Source: Ruminococcus sp. (lineage in GTDB: Bacteria > Bacillota > Clostridia > Oscillospirales > Ruminococcaceae). Taken from it: DNA of 6,301 bases. The stretch covers positions 1-6,301 of the forward strand of contig JAILFF010000215.1 of the NCBI GenBank assembly GCA_024697705.1, read 5' to 3'. Under the pieces are notes generated by a model that was not told the origin of the DNA, did no database searches, and worked only from the letters and a program-made list of their open reading frames with translations. Numbering within the stretch: position 1 is the stretch's first letter; the number at the start of each line of letters is the position of its first letter. Made by a program: the position numbers and the translations under genes. Shown here one piece after another: positions 1 through 5,745 of this stretch.

Positions 1-474
1 GAGCCCGTCGCCGTCCTTGACGCTTATCGGGATGACCTCGTCAAATTTGCCTATCGCGGAATACTCGGCGAGCTTTTCGAGCAGCTCCGACTTATCCTCC
101 ACGAGGTCTATCTTATTGAGCAGCAGCACGACGTGAGTGCGGTTCTTGAACGCCGCCGCAAGCTCGCGCTCAGCGTCGGAAACGGGCTTGGTGCAGTCGC
201 ACATGAGGAGAGCTGCTTCGCTTTCGTCAACGCTGTCGCTTACCGCCTTCATCATGTGTTCGCCCAGCTTGTTCTTCGCCTTGTGCTTGCCCGGGGTGTC
301 CATAAAGACATACTGCGTTTCGTCCTTAGTCAGAACGCCCGTTATGCGTGTGCGGGTGGTCTGCGGCTTTGCCGAAACCGCCGCTATCTTCTCGCCGACA
401 AGCGCGTTTAAGAGCGAGGATTTCCCCACGTTCGGTCTGCCGACTATCGTTACAAATACATTTTTAGTGCTCAT
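1..474 (-). CDS. era: GTPase Era, N-terminal GTPase domain (3' end beyond window)
   Basis: Era is an essential GTPase that binds the 3' end of 16S rRNA and helps assemble and mature the 30S subunit. The 158 visible codons, read on the minus strand from the ATG at 474, hold the whole set of G motifs: GRPNVGKS (Walker A/G1, residues 12-19), the G2 region around QTTRTR (38-43), DTPG (G3, 59-62), NKID (G4, 120-123) and an ISVKDG stretch (about 150-155) at the G5 position. The C-terminal KH RNA-binding domain lies beyond the left edge, so the gene is cut by the window and not obviously broken. The start is 10 nt after the stop of the upstream gene. The only purine-rich ribosome site (GGGAG) overlaps that stop and lies rather far upstream (about 13 nt), so initiation may depend partly on coupling. 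Genes such as der share the G motifs, but the DTPG-KHK and QTTR sequences and the ybeY/dgkA neighbourhood favour Era. Confidence 0.95.
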   Translation of the reverse strand, partial: MSTKNVFVTIVGRPNVGKSSLLNALVGEKIAAVSAKPQTTRTRITGVLTKDETQYVFMDTPGKHKAKNKLGEHMMKAVSDSVDESEAALLMCDCTKPVSDAERELAAAFKNRTHVVLLLNKIDLVEDKSELLEKLAEYSAIGKFDEVIPISVKDGDGL

Positions 475-484
475 ATTCTTTTTC

Positions 485-1216
485 TTACTCCCTGTTTTTT
501 ACATATTCCTTTAACCAATCCAGACTGTCTGTATAATCCGCACCGACAACTGCGACCGTTTCGTTTCCGATAGCAAAATAAACAGTTTCGCCCCAATCGC
601 CCTCGCCCGAAACGACATATAAGATCATTTCGCTGCTTTTCGGCTTAACGGCATAGACGTCCGTGAACCAGCAGTAATTAAGTATATCCTTTGCATTATC
701 AAGAAGAGGAAGCTCGAACTCCTTGTTCTCACCGCCGTCTTTGGCACATTTTATTATGCCCTTACATATCTCGATGACCGTTTTCGGCGGAAGAGCGTTC
801 AGCGACTTGACGCACTCTTCGGCGTATACGCGGCTTGCCCCCTCCATAAGATATATCCCGAGAACATTATTATTTTCGTTATGAAAAACGGCGCTTTCAA
901 ACTCTCCGTCGGGGTCTTCGGCGGCTTTTTTTCTCTTGTCAGCCCATTTAATAAGCGAAGGCTCAGCCTTTTTCTTAAGATAGATAAGCTCGATCTCAAG
1001 GCGGTCAGCCTTGTTTCTCATTTCTTTAACCGTTTCCTTTAAATGCAAGGCTTCTTTCTTCTTCTGCGAACACCGTAATTTTAGCTCTTCGAGCTCCGTG
1101 TCGATATCGGATACTTTATCGCCGCCGCTGCTATCGGTCTCTTTTTTGCAAAAAGGACAACTATTATATTTATCGCTGTCATAATAATGAAGACTATCGC
1201 ATCTTGTAATTTTCAT
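485..1216 (-). CDS. Unknown protein: N-terminal zinc motif, coiled coil, C-terminal alpha/beta domain (243 aa)
   Basis: I do not recognise a named gene. The protein opens with a compact metal-binding pattern, C6-x3-H10-YYD-x7-C20-P-x-C23, likely a small zinc ribbon. A charged, helical stretch rich in K, E and L follows (about 38-86) and looks like a coiled coil. The C-terminal part (about 105-243) contains GEGDWGETVYFAIGN, then VAVVGADY. From memory this resembles the DUF6985-type pattern (W..E.g..i.i..g.l..vG), but I could not test it. The reading frame extends 20 codons upstream of 1216. I chose the ATG at 1216 because GGGAG lies about 10 nt before it, because the zinc motif then begins near the N-terminus as in its neighbour, and because the upstream codons would overlap the preceding gene. 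The gap to that gene is 25 nt, and era follows after 10 nt, so co-transcription is likely. The region is visibly more A/T-rich than the core genes around it. No signal peptide or membrane segment is seen, so it is probably cytoplasmic. Confidence 0.8.
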   Translation of the reverse strand: MKITRCDSLHYYDSDKYNSCPFCKKETDSSGGDKVSDIDTELEELKLRCSQKKKEALHLKETVKEMRNKADRLEIELIYLKKKAEPSLIKWADKRKKAAEDPDGEFESAVFHNENNNVLGIYLMEGASRVYAEECVKSLNALPPKTVIEICKGIIKCAKDGGENKEFELPLLDNAKDILNYCWFTDVYAVKPKSSEMILYVVSGEGDWGETVYFAIGNETVAVVGADYTDSLDWLKEYVKNRE

Positions 1217-1241
1217 ATTTTTAAATCTCCCAAACAGAACG

Positions 1242-1499
1242 TCAGTTTGCCCTATACTTTGCGCACTCGGCTTCAAGCAGTTTTATCCTATTTTCAAGCC
1301 TGATTATCTCTTCCTTATAATACTGCGACTCCGCTTCGGCTTCGTCGATCTCATTTTTCAGCCGAACGATCTCCGATTCCTTTTCCGATCCCGGCTCATT
1401 TTCGGAAGAAAGCTCCTTGCTGCCGCAATCGGGACACTCTTTATACTTCCCCGCGTCGTAATAATGCCCGTTGATACATTTTGCCATTTGAAAACTCAT
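1242..1499 (-). CDS. Unknown small zinc-motif/coiled-coil protein (85 aa), relative of the next gene
   Basis: This 85-residue protein has the same N-terminal pattern as its downstream neighbour: C8-x3-H12-YYD-x6-C22-P-x-C25, with GHYYDAGKYKECPDCG visible at 11-26. A short acidic, Ser/Glu-rich linker follows (about 28-38), then a regular heptad-like helix from about 39 to 80 (IVRLKNEIDEAEAE, then YYKEEIIRLENRIKLLEAE). It therefore looks like a shortened paralogue lacking the C-terminal domain. The four Cys/His ligands suggest one bound Zn ion, and the helix suggests homo- or hetero-oligomerisation; both are inferences. The ATG at 1499 is supported by GAGAGG six nucleotides upstream. An internal ATG (codon 5) would also keep the whole motif but has a poorer ribosome site. 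I recall this N-terminal module from clostridial proteins, often in front of FHA or other signalling domains, but cannot verify that here. Confidence 0.75.
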   Translation of the reverse strand: MSFQMAKCINGHYYDAGKYKECPDCGSKELSSENEPGSEKESEIVRLKNEIDEAEAESQYYKEEIIRLENRIKLLEAECAKYRAN

Positions 1500-1525
1500 A
1501 TTTATCCTCTCCCGAAAATGAACGT

Positions 1526-1585
1526 TTATCCAAATATGAACGCCTCGATCTGCGCTTCCGTTTTTGCCCGTGCAGTAACACTCAT
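1526..1585 (-). CDS. Possible 19-residue small ORF coupled to the upstream gene
   Basis: A short frame encoding MSVTARAKTEAQIEAFIFG begins at an ATG that shares one base with the stop codon of the preceding gene (TAATG). Such an arrangement is typical of termination-reinitiation. A GGAAG sequence lies six nucleotides before the ATG, and the peptide composition looks like ordinary protein. It ends 26 nt before the next start codon. It could be a real leader or small protein, a decayed remnant of a longer gene, or chance. Nothing identifies a function. Confidence 0.25.
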   Translation of the reverse strand: MSVTARAKTEAQIEAFIFG

Positions 1586-1929
1586 TATTGACTTCCGATT
1601 ATTTCAAGCTTTTTTTCAAGCCCGAGCCATTCTTCAAGCTTTTTCACTGTTTCCGCCTTAGAACGCGACTTAAATACCGCAAGCGGACGTTCAAACGGTC
1701 TTTCGGCTTTTCTGCTGCCAAGAAGCAGCACATAGCTGCCGCAGATATCCGTTTCCGGATACCGGCCCGGGTCTGTTATCAGCCGCTCGTTCTGTGCCTG
1801 AAACATATCCTCGTTAAGCTCGTCAAGCCCTTCGGGACTGTCTGTCAGGGGGGCGTATTCGGAAAAGCTGTTATAGATCACCGTCCAACCCGATGGTATC
1901 CGCAGCGGCTGCAACTTAATCTCACTCAT
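1585..1929 (-). CDS. Conserved-looking protein of unknown function (114 aa), coupled to dgkA
   Basis: Function not recognised. The protein begins MSEIKLQPLRIPSGWTVIYN and has a YPETDICGSYVLLLG stretch near the middle (about 77-91). It ends with a charged helix (about 99-110, SKAETVKKLEEWLGL). The 'P-x-RIPSGW-x-V-x-x-N' opening and the 'YPE-x-x-x-x-G-x-Y' segment give the impression of a small soluble family that I have seen as hypothetical proteins in Clostridia; that is memory, not a search. The frame is open for 35 more codons upstream, but these lie inside dgkA. I placed the start at the ATG at 1929, which overlaps the dgkA stop by 8 nt (ATGAGTGA) and has AAAGG nine nucleotides upstream. 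The overlap implies translation coupled to dgkA. No membrane segment, signal peptide or cysteine motif is visible. Confidence 0.72.
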   Translation of the reverse strand: MSEIKLQPLRIPSGWTVIYNSFSEYAPLTDSPEGLDELNEDMFQAQNERLITDPGRYPETDICGSYVLLLGSRKAERPFERPLAVFKSRSKAETVKKLEEWLGLEKKLEIIGSQ

Positions 1930-2401
1930 TTTTATCTGCCTTTCCCTTGCACGGCACAAAAACAAAAGCCGTCCAAGCCCCCGCGGACAGCACAAAAAGC
2001 ACCGCCAAAAGGGGACGGCTCGCAAACCATTCATATATGCTTTTCAGCACCGCCGTGTCGAAATACAGCGTGATACCCGCCGCCGCCGCTCCTATGGCGG
2101 CAAAAAGCACCGCTCCCGCCGCTGCGTCCTTCGCAAGCCCGGCAAGAGGGTGTTTTTCGGGACTGATGAGATCAACAGCCGCTTCGACTGCGGTGTTGAC
2201 GGCTTCAAGCGCGGTCACAAGCCCGATACACACAAATATCAGAGCCTTTTCGCCGCGTGTGAAGCCGTAAAACGGCATAAGCAGCAGCACATAGAACGCC
2301 GCGCAGAGGTGTATTCGCATATTACGTTCGTTTTTTATGCACAATACTATCCCCCGCCCTGCGTAACAAAAGCTGCGCCCAAGCGACCGTAGTCTGTTCA
2401 T
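1922..2401 (-). CDS. dgkA: Undecaprenol/diacylglycerol kinase family membrane protein
   Basis: This small integral membrane kinase phosphorylates undecaprenol (the usual Gram-positive substrate) or diacylglycerol with ATP, returning lipid carrier to cell-wall synthesis. The family signatures are clear: NERNMRIH (residues 24-31), ALEAVNTAVEAAVDL (64-78, with the catalytic-region Glu and the E-x-x-x-D pair), and HPLAGLAKDAAAGAVL (84-99). Hydrophobic segments lie at about 33-47, 53-72, 93-115 and 127-150. At 159 residues it is longer than the roughly 120-130 residues usual for the family. The extra length is a C-terminal fourth hydrophobic helix followed by a basic tail (PCKGKADKNE). The ATG at 2401 is 4 nt after the ybeY stop with no strong ribosome site, suggesting coupling. 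Its own stop overlaps the next gene. Undecaprenol specificity is inferred from the lineage and not visible in the sequence. Confidence 0.92.
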   Translation of the reverse strand: MNRLRSLGRSFCYAGRGIVLCIKNERNMRIHLCAAFYVLLLMPFYGFTRGEKALIFVCIGLVTALEAVNTAVEAAVDLISPEKHPLAGLAKDAAAGAVLFAAIGAAAAGITLYFDTAVLKSIYEWFASRPLLAVLFVLSAGAWTAFVFVPCKGKADKNE

Positions 2402-2405
2402 CCGC

Positions 2406-2930
2406 TTATTCGCCGTCCTTGTGCGAATGTTCGGGTATTATAAAGGTCTGATCGCGGGAAATTCCGAGCTGAGTAAGAATAGCCTCCTCCTTCTCGCGCA
2501 TGATACGTTCCTTAAGCGAGCTGTCCTCGTGATCGTAGCCCAGCAGGTGCAGCATGGAATGGACTGTCAGGAAGCCCACCTCGCGCTCTAAGGAATGACC
2601 GTACACCTGCGCCTGCTTCTGCGCCATTTCAAGCGAAATAACGATATCGCCGAGCATATAAGCGCCCGTGTCGGGGTTTTTCTCATAGCCTCCTTCTTCG
2701 CTTCCGAGCGGGAACGAAAGAACGTCCGTCGGACGATCCGTGTTCCTGAACTCCGAATTCAGCTTGTGTATCTCTTCGTTATTAACAAGACTTACGCTTA
2801 CCTCCGCGTCGTGCTTGAAGCCCTCGTAATCGAGCGACGCATGACAGCATTTGCGTATCAGCAGACGGATACCCACAGGTATCTTTACCTCAGACTGCTT
2901 GTTTGTTATCAGAACCTTGACCTTACCCAT
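2406..2930 (-). CDS. ybeY: Endoribonuclease YbeY (rRNA maturation factor)
   Basis: YbeY is a zinc-dependent, single-strand-specific endoribonuclease involved in 16S rRNA 3'-end maturation and ribosome quality control. The diagnostic metal site is present: H124-x3-H128-x5-H134 within HSMLHLLGYDHE. The other family blocks are also seen: the conserved Arg in FRNTDRPTDVLSFP (61-74) and LGDIVIS (93-99). The length of 174 residues is slightly above the usual 150-165, owing to a short insert between the two blocks (about 76-90) and a histidine-containing acidic tail. The ATG at 2930 overlaps the phoH stop by 8 nt (ATGGGTAA), so the two are probably translationally coupled. A GAGAGGGG sequence lies about 14 nt upstream, farther than ideal. 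The neighbouring phoH and the nearby era fit a ribosome-maturation unit, as Era and YbeY act on the same end of 16S rRNA. Confidence 0.95.
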   Translation of the reverse strand: MGKVKVLITNKQSEVKIPVGIRLLIRKCCHASLDYEGFKHDAEVSVSLVNNEEIHKLNSEFRNTDRPTDVLSFPLGSEEGGYEKNPDTGAYMLGDIVISLEMAQKQAQVYGHSLEREVGFLTVHSMLHLLGYDHEDSSLKERIMREKEEAILTQLGISRDQTFIIPEHSHKDGE

Positions 2931-3897
2931 TTTTATGACCGCTTCCCCTCTCGTAGTATTTTTCGTACGCCCTTATGATATCCTGTACCAGTTTGTGGCG
3001 CACGACGTCCTTTTCGGTAAATCTGTTAATGGAAATATCTTCAATATTTTTAAGCACCTTCATCGCTTCGATAAGCCCCGAACGCTTTGCCTCGGGAAGA
3101 TCTATCTGCGTGACGTCGCCCGTTATGACGATCTTTGAGCCGAAGCCCAGTCTCGTTAAGAACATCTTCATCTGCTCGGGCGTGGTGTTCTGCGCCTCAT
3201 CGAGTATGATAAAGCTGTCGTCGAGCGTTCTGCCTCTCATATAAGCGAGCGGCGCGACCTCGATGCACCCGCGTTCCTGCTGTTTGGCAAACATTTCGGG
3301 ACCCAGCATCTCAAACAGCGCGTCGTAAAGCGGTCTGAGATAGGGGTCTACCTTGTTTTGCAGATCGCCCGGCAGGAAGCCGAGCTTCTCGCCCGCTTCG
3401 ACAGCGGGACGGGTGAGGATAATCTTCGACACCTCATGCGCCCGAAACGCCTTTACCGCCATCGCCACCGCGAGGTAGGTCTTGCCCGTACCCGCGGGAC
3501 CCACACCGAGCACTATCGTCTTGTCGCGGATAGCGTCAACGTACTTTTTCTGACCGAGCGTTTTGGGCTTGACTATCCTGCCTTTCAGCGTGACGCAGAT
3601 GCCGTCGTCGCTGAGCTTCATTATCTCGCCCTCCAGCCCTTCGCCCACGAGCGAAAAGACATAGCGCATATTCTGTTCGTTTATGCGTTCGCCCTTTTTC
3701 GACATGGAGAGCAGCGTTTCCGCTGCCCTTGCGGCGCGGGCGACATTTTCCTCCGAGCCGGTTATCTTGATGTCGCCGTCCCTGTTGACGACGGTAACAT
3801 CATACTCACGCCCCAAAGCCTCGATATTTTCGTCATAGCTGCCGAAAAGATTGAGCAGATGCTCTATCCCGTCAGCAAAAATTATCCTTTCTGACAT
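2923..3897 (-). CDS. phoH: PhoH-like ATPase
   Basis: This is a cytoplasmic P-loop ATPase of the PhoH family (324 residues, a normal length), thought to act in RNA metabolism alongside YbeY; its exact substrate is not established. An N-terminal KH-like region (about 1-65, with GDIKITGSEENVARA) precedes the ATPase core. Walker A is GPAGTGKT (133-140), Walker B is IILDEAQN (230-237), a VITGD sensor motif lies at 257-261, and the C-terminal RFTEKDVVRH signature is at 292-301. The ATG at 3897 has AAGAGGA about 9 nt upstream. Its 3' end overlaps ybeY. A promoter with an extended -10 lies just upstream, so phoH and the following genes can be transcribed independently of yqfC-yqfD. Confidence 0.96.
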   Translation of the reverse strand: MSERIIFADGIEHLLNLFGSYDENIEALGREYDVTVVNRDGDIKITGSEENVARAARAAETLLSMSKKGERINEQNMRYVFSLVGEGLEGEIMKLSDDGICVTLKGRIVKPKTLGQKKYVDAIRDKTIVLGVGPAGTGKTYLAVAMAVKAFRAHEVSKIILTRPAVEAGEKLGFLPGDLQNKVDPYLRPLYDALFEMLGPEMFAKQQERGCIEVAPLAYMRGRTLDDSFIILDEAQNTTPEQMKMFLTRLGFGSKIVITGDVTQIDLPEAKRSGLIEAMKVLKNIEDISINRFTEKDVVRHKLVQDIIRAYEKYYERGSGHKNG

Positions 3898-3939
3898 ATA
3901 TTCACTGTTCCTCTTACAACAAAATTCTAATATATAGAT

Positions 3940-3968
3940 ATTATATCACAATTTAATTTAAAATGCAA
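3940..3968 (-). promoter_or_regulatory. Promoter of the phoH-ybeY-dgkA operon
   Basis: On the minus strand, a perfect -10 hexamer TATAAT (3945-3940) is preceded by TG at the extended -10 position (TGATATAAT). A weak -35 TTGCAT (3968-3963) lies exactly 17 bp upstream. Transcription would begin near 3933, giving a leader of about 35 nt that contains the phoH ribosome site. The match suggests a vegetative sigma-A promoter. The surrounding DNA is very AT-rich, which raises the chance of fortuitous matches. Confidence 0.6.
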
Positions 3969-4087
3969 GAAAAACTAAGTTTATTTTATGAAATTTTATT
4001 ACTTTTTTATAAAAATTTATTTATCGTCGGATTTGCACGGAAAATCAAGCATTTCAAGCCCAAATCAGCAGAGAATTTTTGACCGGC

Positions 4088-4113
4088 GTACAAAAATTTT
4101 GTGCAGATTGTAC
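4088..4113. repeat. Small inverted repeat in the yqfD-phoH gap
   Basis: GTACAA (4088-4093) and TTGTAC (4108-4113) are perfect inverted arms, and between and across them lies a second palindrome, ACAAAAATTTTGT (4090-4102). It lies 10 nt past the yqfD stop. It lacks the GC-rich stem and following T tract of an intrinsic terminator, so it may be an operator-like site or chance in AT-rich DNA. I see no clear terminator in this gap, so some yqfD transcripts may read into phoH. Confidence 0.3.
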
Positions 4114-4122
4114 AAATTAGAT

Positions 4123-5418
4123 TTATATGCCTGTTTTCCCTTTTTTAACAAAAAACTGCCTTTCCTCGCCCATCACGCCGTAAATTTCATATTTAACGGT
4201 AAGGACAACCCTTTCCGCGCCGTAATCGACTGCCGTCTCACGCGACAATATCCTCTCGCCGCTTAAGAAACCGCGCTCGTAATTATCCATCAGCCGTTCA
4301 GCCCTTCGCTTTGCCTGCTCGCGGGTATAATTCACCGTGCGGAACGAAAAGCCCTCGCGTCCGACCTTTTTCAAGCCTACGGGCAGCTCTCTGCCGAAGA
4401 TCACAAGCGGCGAATAACTCGCGCTCTCACGGTAAAGACCGCCGCCGTCGCCGATGAAGAGCGGCAGCTCCGCGTCAAAAAGCCTGAGATAGCTTCGGTC
4501 GTCGCGGCTGCCGTTCATTACAAGACTCGTTTCCGAATAAGGCTGCTCGAACGTCTGTACATCGGAATAGGTGCCGTATGCCCTGCCTATCGAACGGACG
4601 TACCTTTCGCCGTATTCCGTGACGGACTTGCCGTCGCGCAGAACGGTCTTTGTCTGCGGTATCCTGCCGCTTATGATGACCTCTCCCCTGACTGCCCCGC
4701 TGCCGGGTGCGAGCTTAAGCAGACCGTCGTAAAGCTCGATCTTCTCAACTGTACCGCTGTGCTTCGCCACTATATCGGAGGGAAGCCTTTCGCGGCGCTG
4801 CTCGGGTCTCGGGATATTATTTATCACATCAATTATAAGAGTGCTGTCGGTCTTGCTTATACCCGCCCACGAGATGCCCTCAACGCGCTGTTTAAGACTG
4901 CGCTCCAGTTCGGCGCATTTAATATCGGGGATATAGCTGCCCGTCCCGACGCCGTTTTCGGCAAGCACATTCATCACTCCTGCACGTATCTCTTCGCTGT
5001 CGGTCAGCACCTCGATATTTATCACAAAGCTCCGCGCCGCTAAGATAGCCGCCGCGCAGACAGCCGCTCCGACAAGAAGTCCCGCGCGTTTCTTAACTAT
5101 TCGCGGCAGGCGGCAGAACGCTCCTTCGCCCGTTCTTTCATACGGGATACCAAGCTCCGCGAGAAGCTCCTCAAAGCGTTTCGCCGACCGACCCGACACG
5201 GACAGCCGCAGCGTCGGTACGAACTCTTTTGTTGGCACGAACTTGTTCGTTGGCATGAACTTGTTCGTTGGTACGAACTTGTTCGTTGGTACGAACTTGT
5301 TCGTACCGCTTGCCGAAACAACACCGTATACCTCGATCTCCGCACGCTCCAACTCCCGAAACAACCGCTGCGAGCTGCTGTTTTCGAGCTTATAGAAGAT
5401 AAGAAACGCCCTGTTCAT
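4123..5418 (-). CDS. yqfD: Sporulation protein YqfD
   Basis: YqfD is a membrane protein needed for sporulation, made in the mother cell with YqfC in Bacillus; its biochemical role is unknown. The 431 residues show an N-terminal cytoplasmic region (1-108), one hydrophobic segment (about 111-132), then a long extracytoplasmic part. That part has a POTRA-like stretch (IRAGVMNVLAENGVGTGSY onward, about 144-162), then ISWAGISKTDSTLIIDV, and a beta-rich C-terminal part with GTVEKIELYDGL. The frame is open for 59 more codons upstream, but these overlap yqfC and read as nonsense. The ATG at 5418 overlaps the yqfC stop (ATGA) and has GGGAGG about 10 nt before it. The protein is slightly longer than the roughly 400 residues usual in the family. 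The excess is a tandem hexapeptide (NKFVPT-type, five units, residues 39-69) between two predicted beta strands of the N-terminal domain. Confidence 0.9.
   Translation of the reverse strand: MNRAFLIFYKLENSSSQRLFRELERAEIEVYGVVSASGTNKFVPTNKFVPTNKFMPTNKFVPTKEFVPTLRLSVSGRSAKRFEELLAELGIPYERTGEGAFCRLPRIVKKRAGLLVGAAVCAAAILAARSFVINIEVLTDSEEIRAGVMNVLAENGVGTGSYIPDIKCAELERSLKQRVEGISWAGISKTDSTLIIDVINNIPRPEQRRERLPSDIVAKHSGTVEKIELYDGLLKLAPGSGAVRGEVIISGRIPQTKTVLRDGKSVTEYGERYVRSIGRAYGTYSDVQTFEQPYSETSLVMNGSRDDRSYLRLFDAELPLFIGDGGGLYRESASYSPLVIFGRELPVGLKKVGREGFSFRTVNYTREQAKRRAERLMDNYERGFLSGERILSRETAVDYGAERVVLTVKYEIYGVMGEERQFFVKKGKTGI
5216..5307. repeat. Five-unit, 18-bp tandem palindromic repeat inside yqfD
   Basis: Five 18-bp units begin at 5216, 5234, 5252, 5270 and 5288. 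The consensus is GGTACGAACTTGTTCGTT on the plus strand. Each unit is itself an imperfect palindrome, and the last forms a perfect one, GGTACGAACTTGTTCGTACC (5288-5307). Unit 1 is the most diverged, and units 2 and 3 carry single T-to-C and C-to-T changes. Since 18 is a multiple of three, gain or loss of units keeps yqfD in frame. On the coding strand each unit reads as T-N-K-F-V-P. The core matches the dispersed copies at 5435 and 5746. Confidence 0.92.
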
Positions 5419-5720
5419 TCCTCGCCGTCCTCCCGCACGATCGCACGACCCTTGTTCGTGCCGCCGCCATTTCTGCGCCCGATATTCACCGACTGAATCT
5501 TCCCGCTCACCGAAGCGCTTCCGCCCGCGAACGCCGCCGCCGAAAGCTCGGTTCCCCATACCTCGACCAGATACCCTGCCGACAGTATGCTGCATTTGAT
5601 GTCGTTACATTCGAGCAGCCGACGGCAGTTTTCGATATGCACCTCGCTGTCGCCGACAACAGTGACCACGGGCTGTCTGCCGCGCAAGCCGAACCCGCCA
5701 AAAATATACTTCAACCACAC
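5415..5720 (-). CDS. yqfC: Sporulation protein YqfC (YabP/YqfC family)
   Basis: YqfC is a small sporulation protein, sigma-E dependent in Bacillus, encoded with yqfD. The 101-residue product has the family pattern: PVVTVVGDSEVHIEN (17-31) followed by RRLLE, then GYLVEVWGTELS (49-60), and a closing VSGKIQSVNIG (71-81). The core ends at about residue 82. Residues 84-96 (NGGGTNKGRAIVR) are encoded by a copy of the palindromic repeat and look like an added tail. The frame starts at GTG (5720), which is only 3 nt after the strong AAAGGAGG ribosome site. The in-frame TTG two codons later (5714) has a more normal 9-nt spacing and may be the true start; it would make the protein 99 residues. The stop overlaps the yqfD start. 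Confidence 0.88.
   Translation of the reverse strand: MWLKYIFGGFGLRGRQPVVTVVGDSEVHIENCRRLLECNDIKCSILSAGYLVEVWGTELSAAAFAGGSASVSGKIQSVNIGRRNGGGTNKGRAIVREDGEE
5435..5472. repeat. Dispersed palindromic repeat, copy A (3' end of yqfC)
   Basis: Positions 5435-5463 match 5746-5774 at 27 of 29 bases, and the following nine bases (5464-5472) match 5784-5792 at eight of nine after a 9-bp indel. The core holds inverted arms GCACGA (5443-5448) and TCGTGC (5456-5461). This copy lies inside yqfC and supplies most of the C-terminal tail (T-N-K-G-R-A-I-V-R), ending just before the ribosome site of yqfD. Confidence 0.85.
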
Positions 5721-5723
5721 CGC

Positions 5724-5731
5724 CCTCCTTT
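5724..5731 (-). promoter_or_regulatory. Ribosome binding site of yqfC; start ambiguous
   Basis: The minus strand reads AAAGGAGG here, close to a full anti-16S match. It is 3 nt from the GTG at 5720 and 9 nt from the in-frame TTG at 5714. The spacing favours TTG and the codon rank favours GTG, so the annotated start is uncertain by two codons. Confidence 0.75.
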
Positions 5732-5745
5732 AGAAACAGGCAATG

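Noticed and set aside
133..514. Two overlapping plus-strand open frames of 92 and 125 codons
   Set aside because: They are antisense to era, whose GTPase motifs are unmistakable on the minus strand; the plus-strand products show no motif and no ribosome site.
1588..2073. Plus-strand frame of 161 codons
   Set aside because: It is antisense to the 114-aa gene and to dgkA, with unlikely composition and no ribosome site; both minus-strand genes have overlap-coupled starts or family motifs.
3988..4266. Plus-strand frame of 92 codons starting in the AT-rich gap
   Set aside because: It runs antisense into the conserved 3' part of yqfD, has no ribosome site, and its sequence looks like translated AT-rich intergenic DNA.
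5216..5307. CRISPR array
   Set aside because: Units are contiguous 18-bp tandem repeats without spacers and are in-frame coding sequence.
5097..5345. Alternative minus-strand frame with RTSSYQ repeats
   Set aside because: It is the 18-bp array read in a second frame; no family similarity and fully inside yqfD.
5419..5595. 59-codon upstream extension of yqfD
   Set aside because: It lies inside yqfC in another frame and reads as low-complexity Arg/Gly sequence; the ATGA overlap with a good ribosome site marks the real start.
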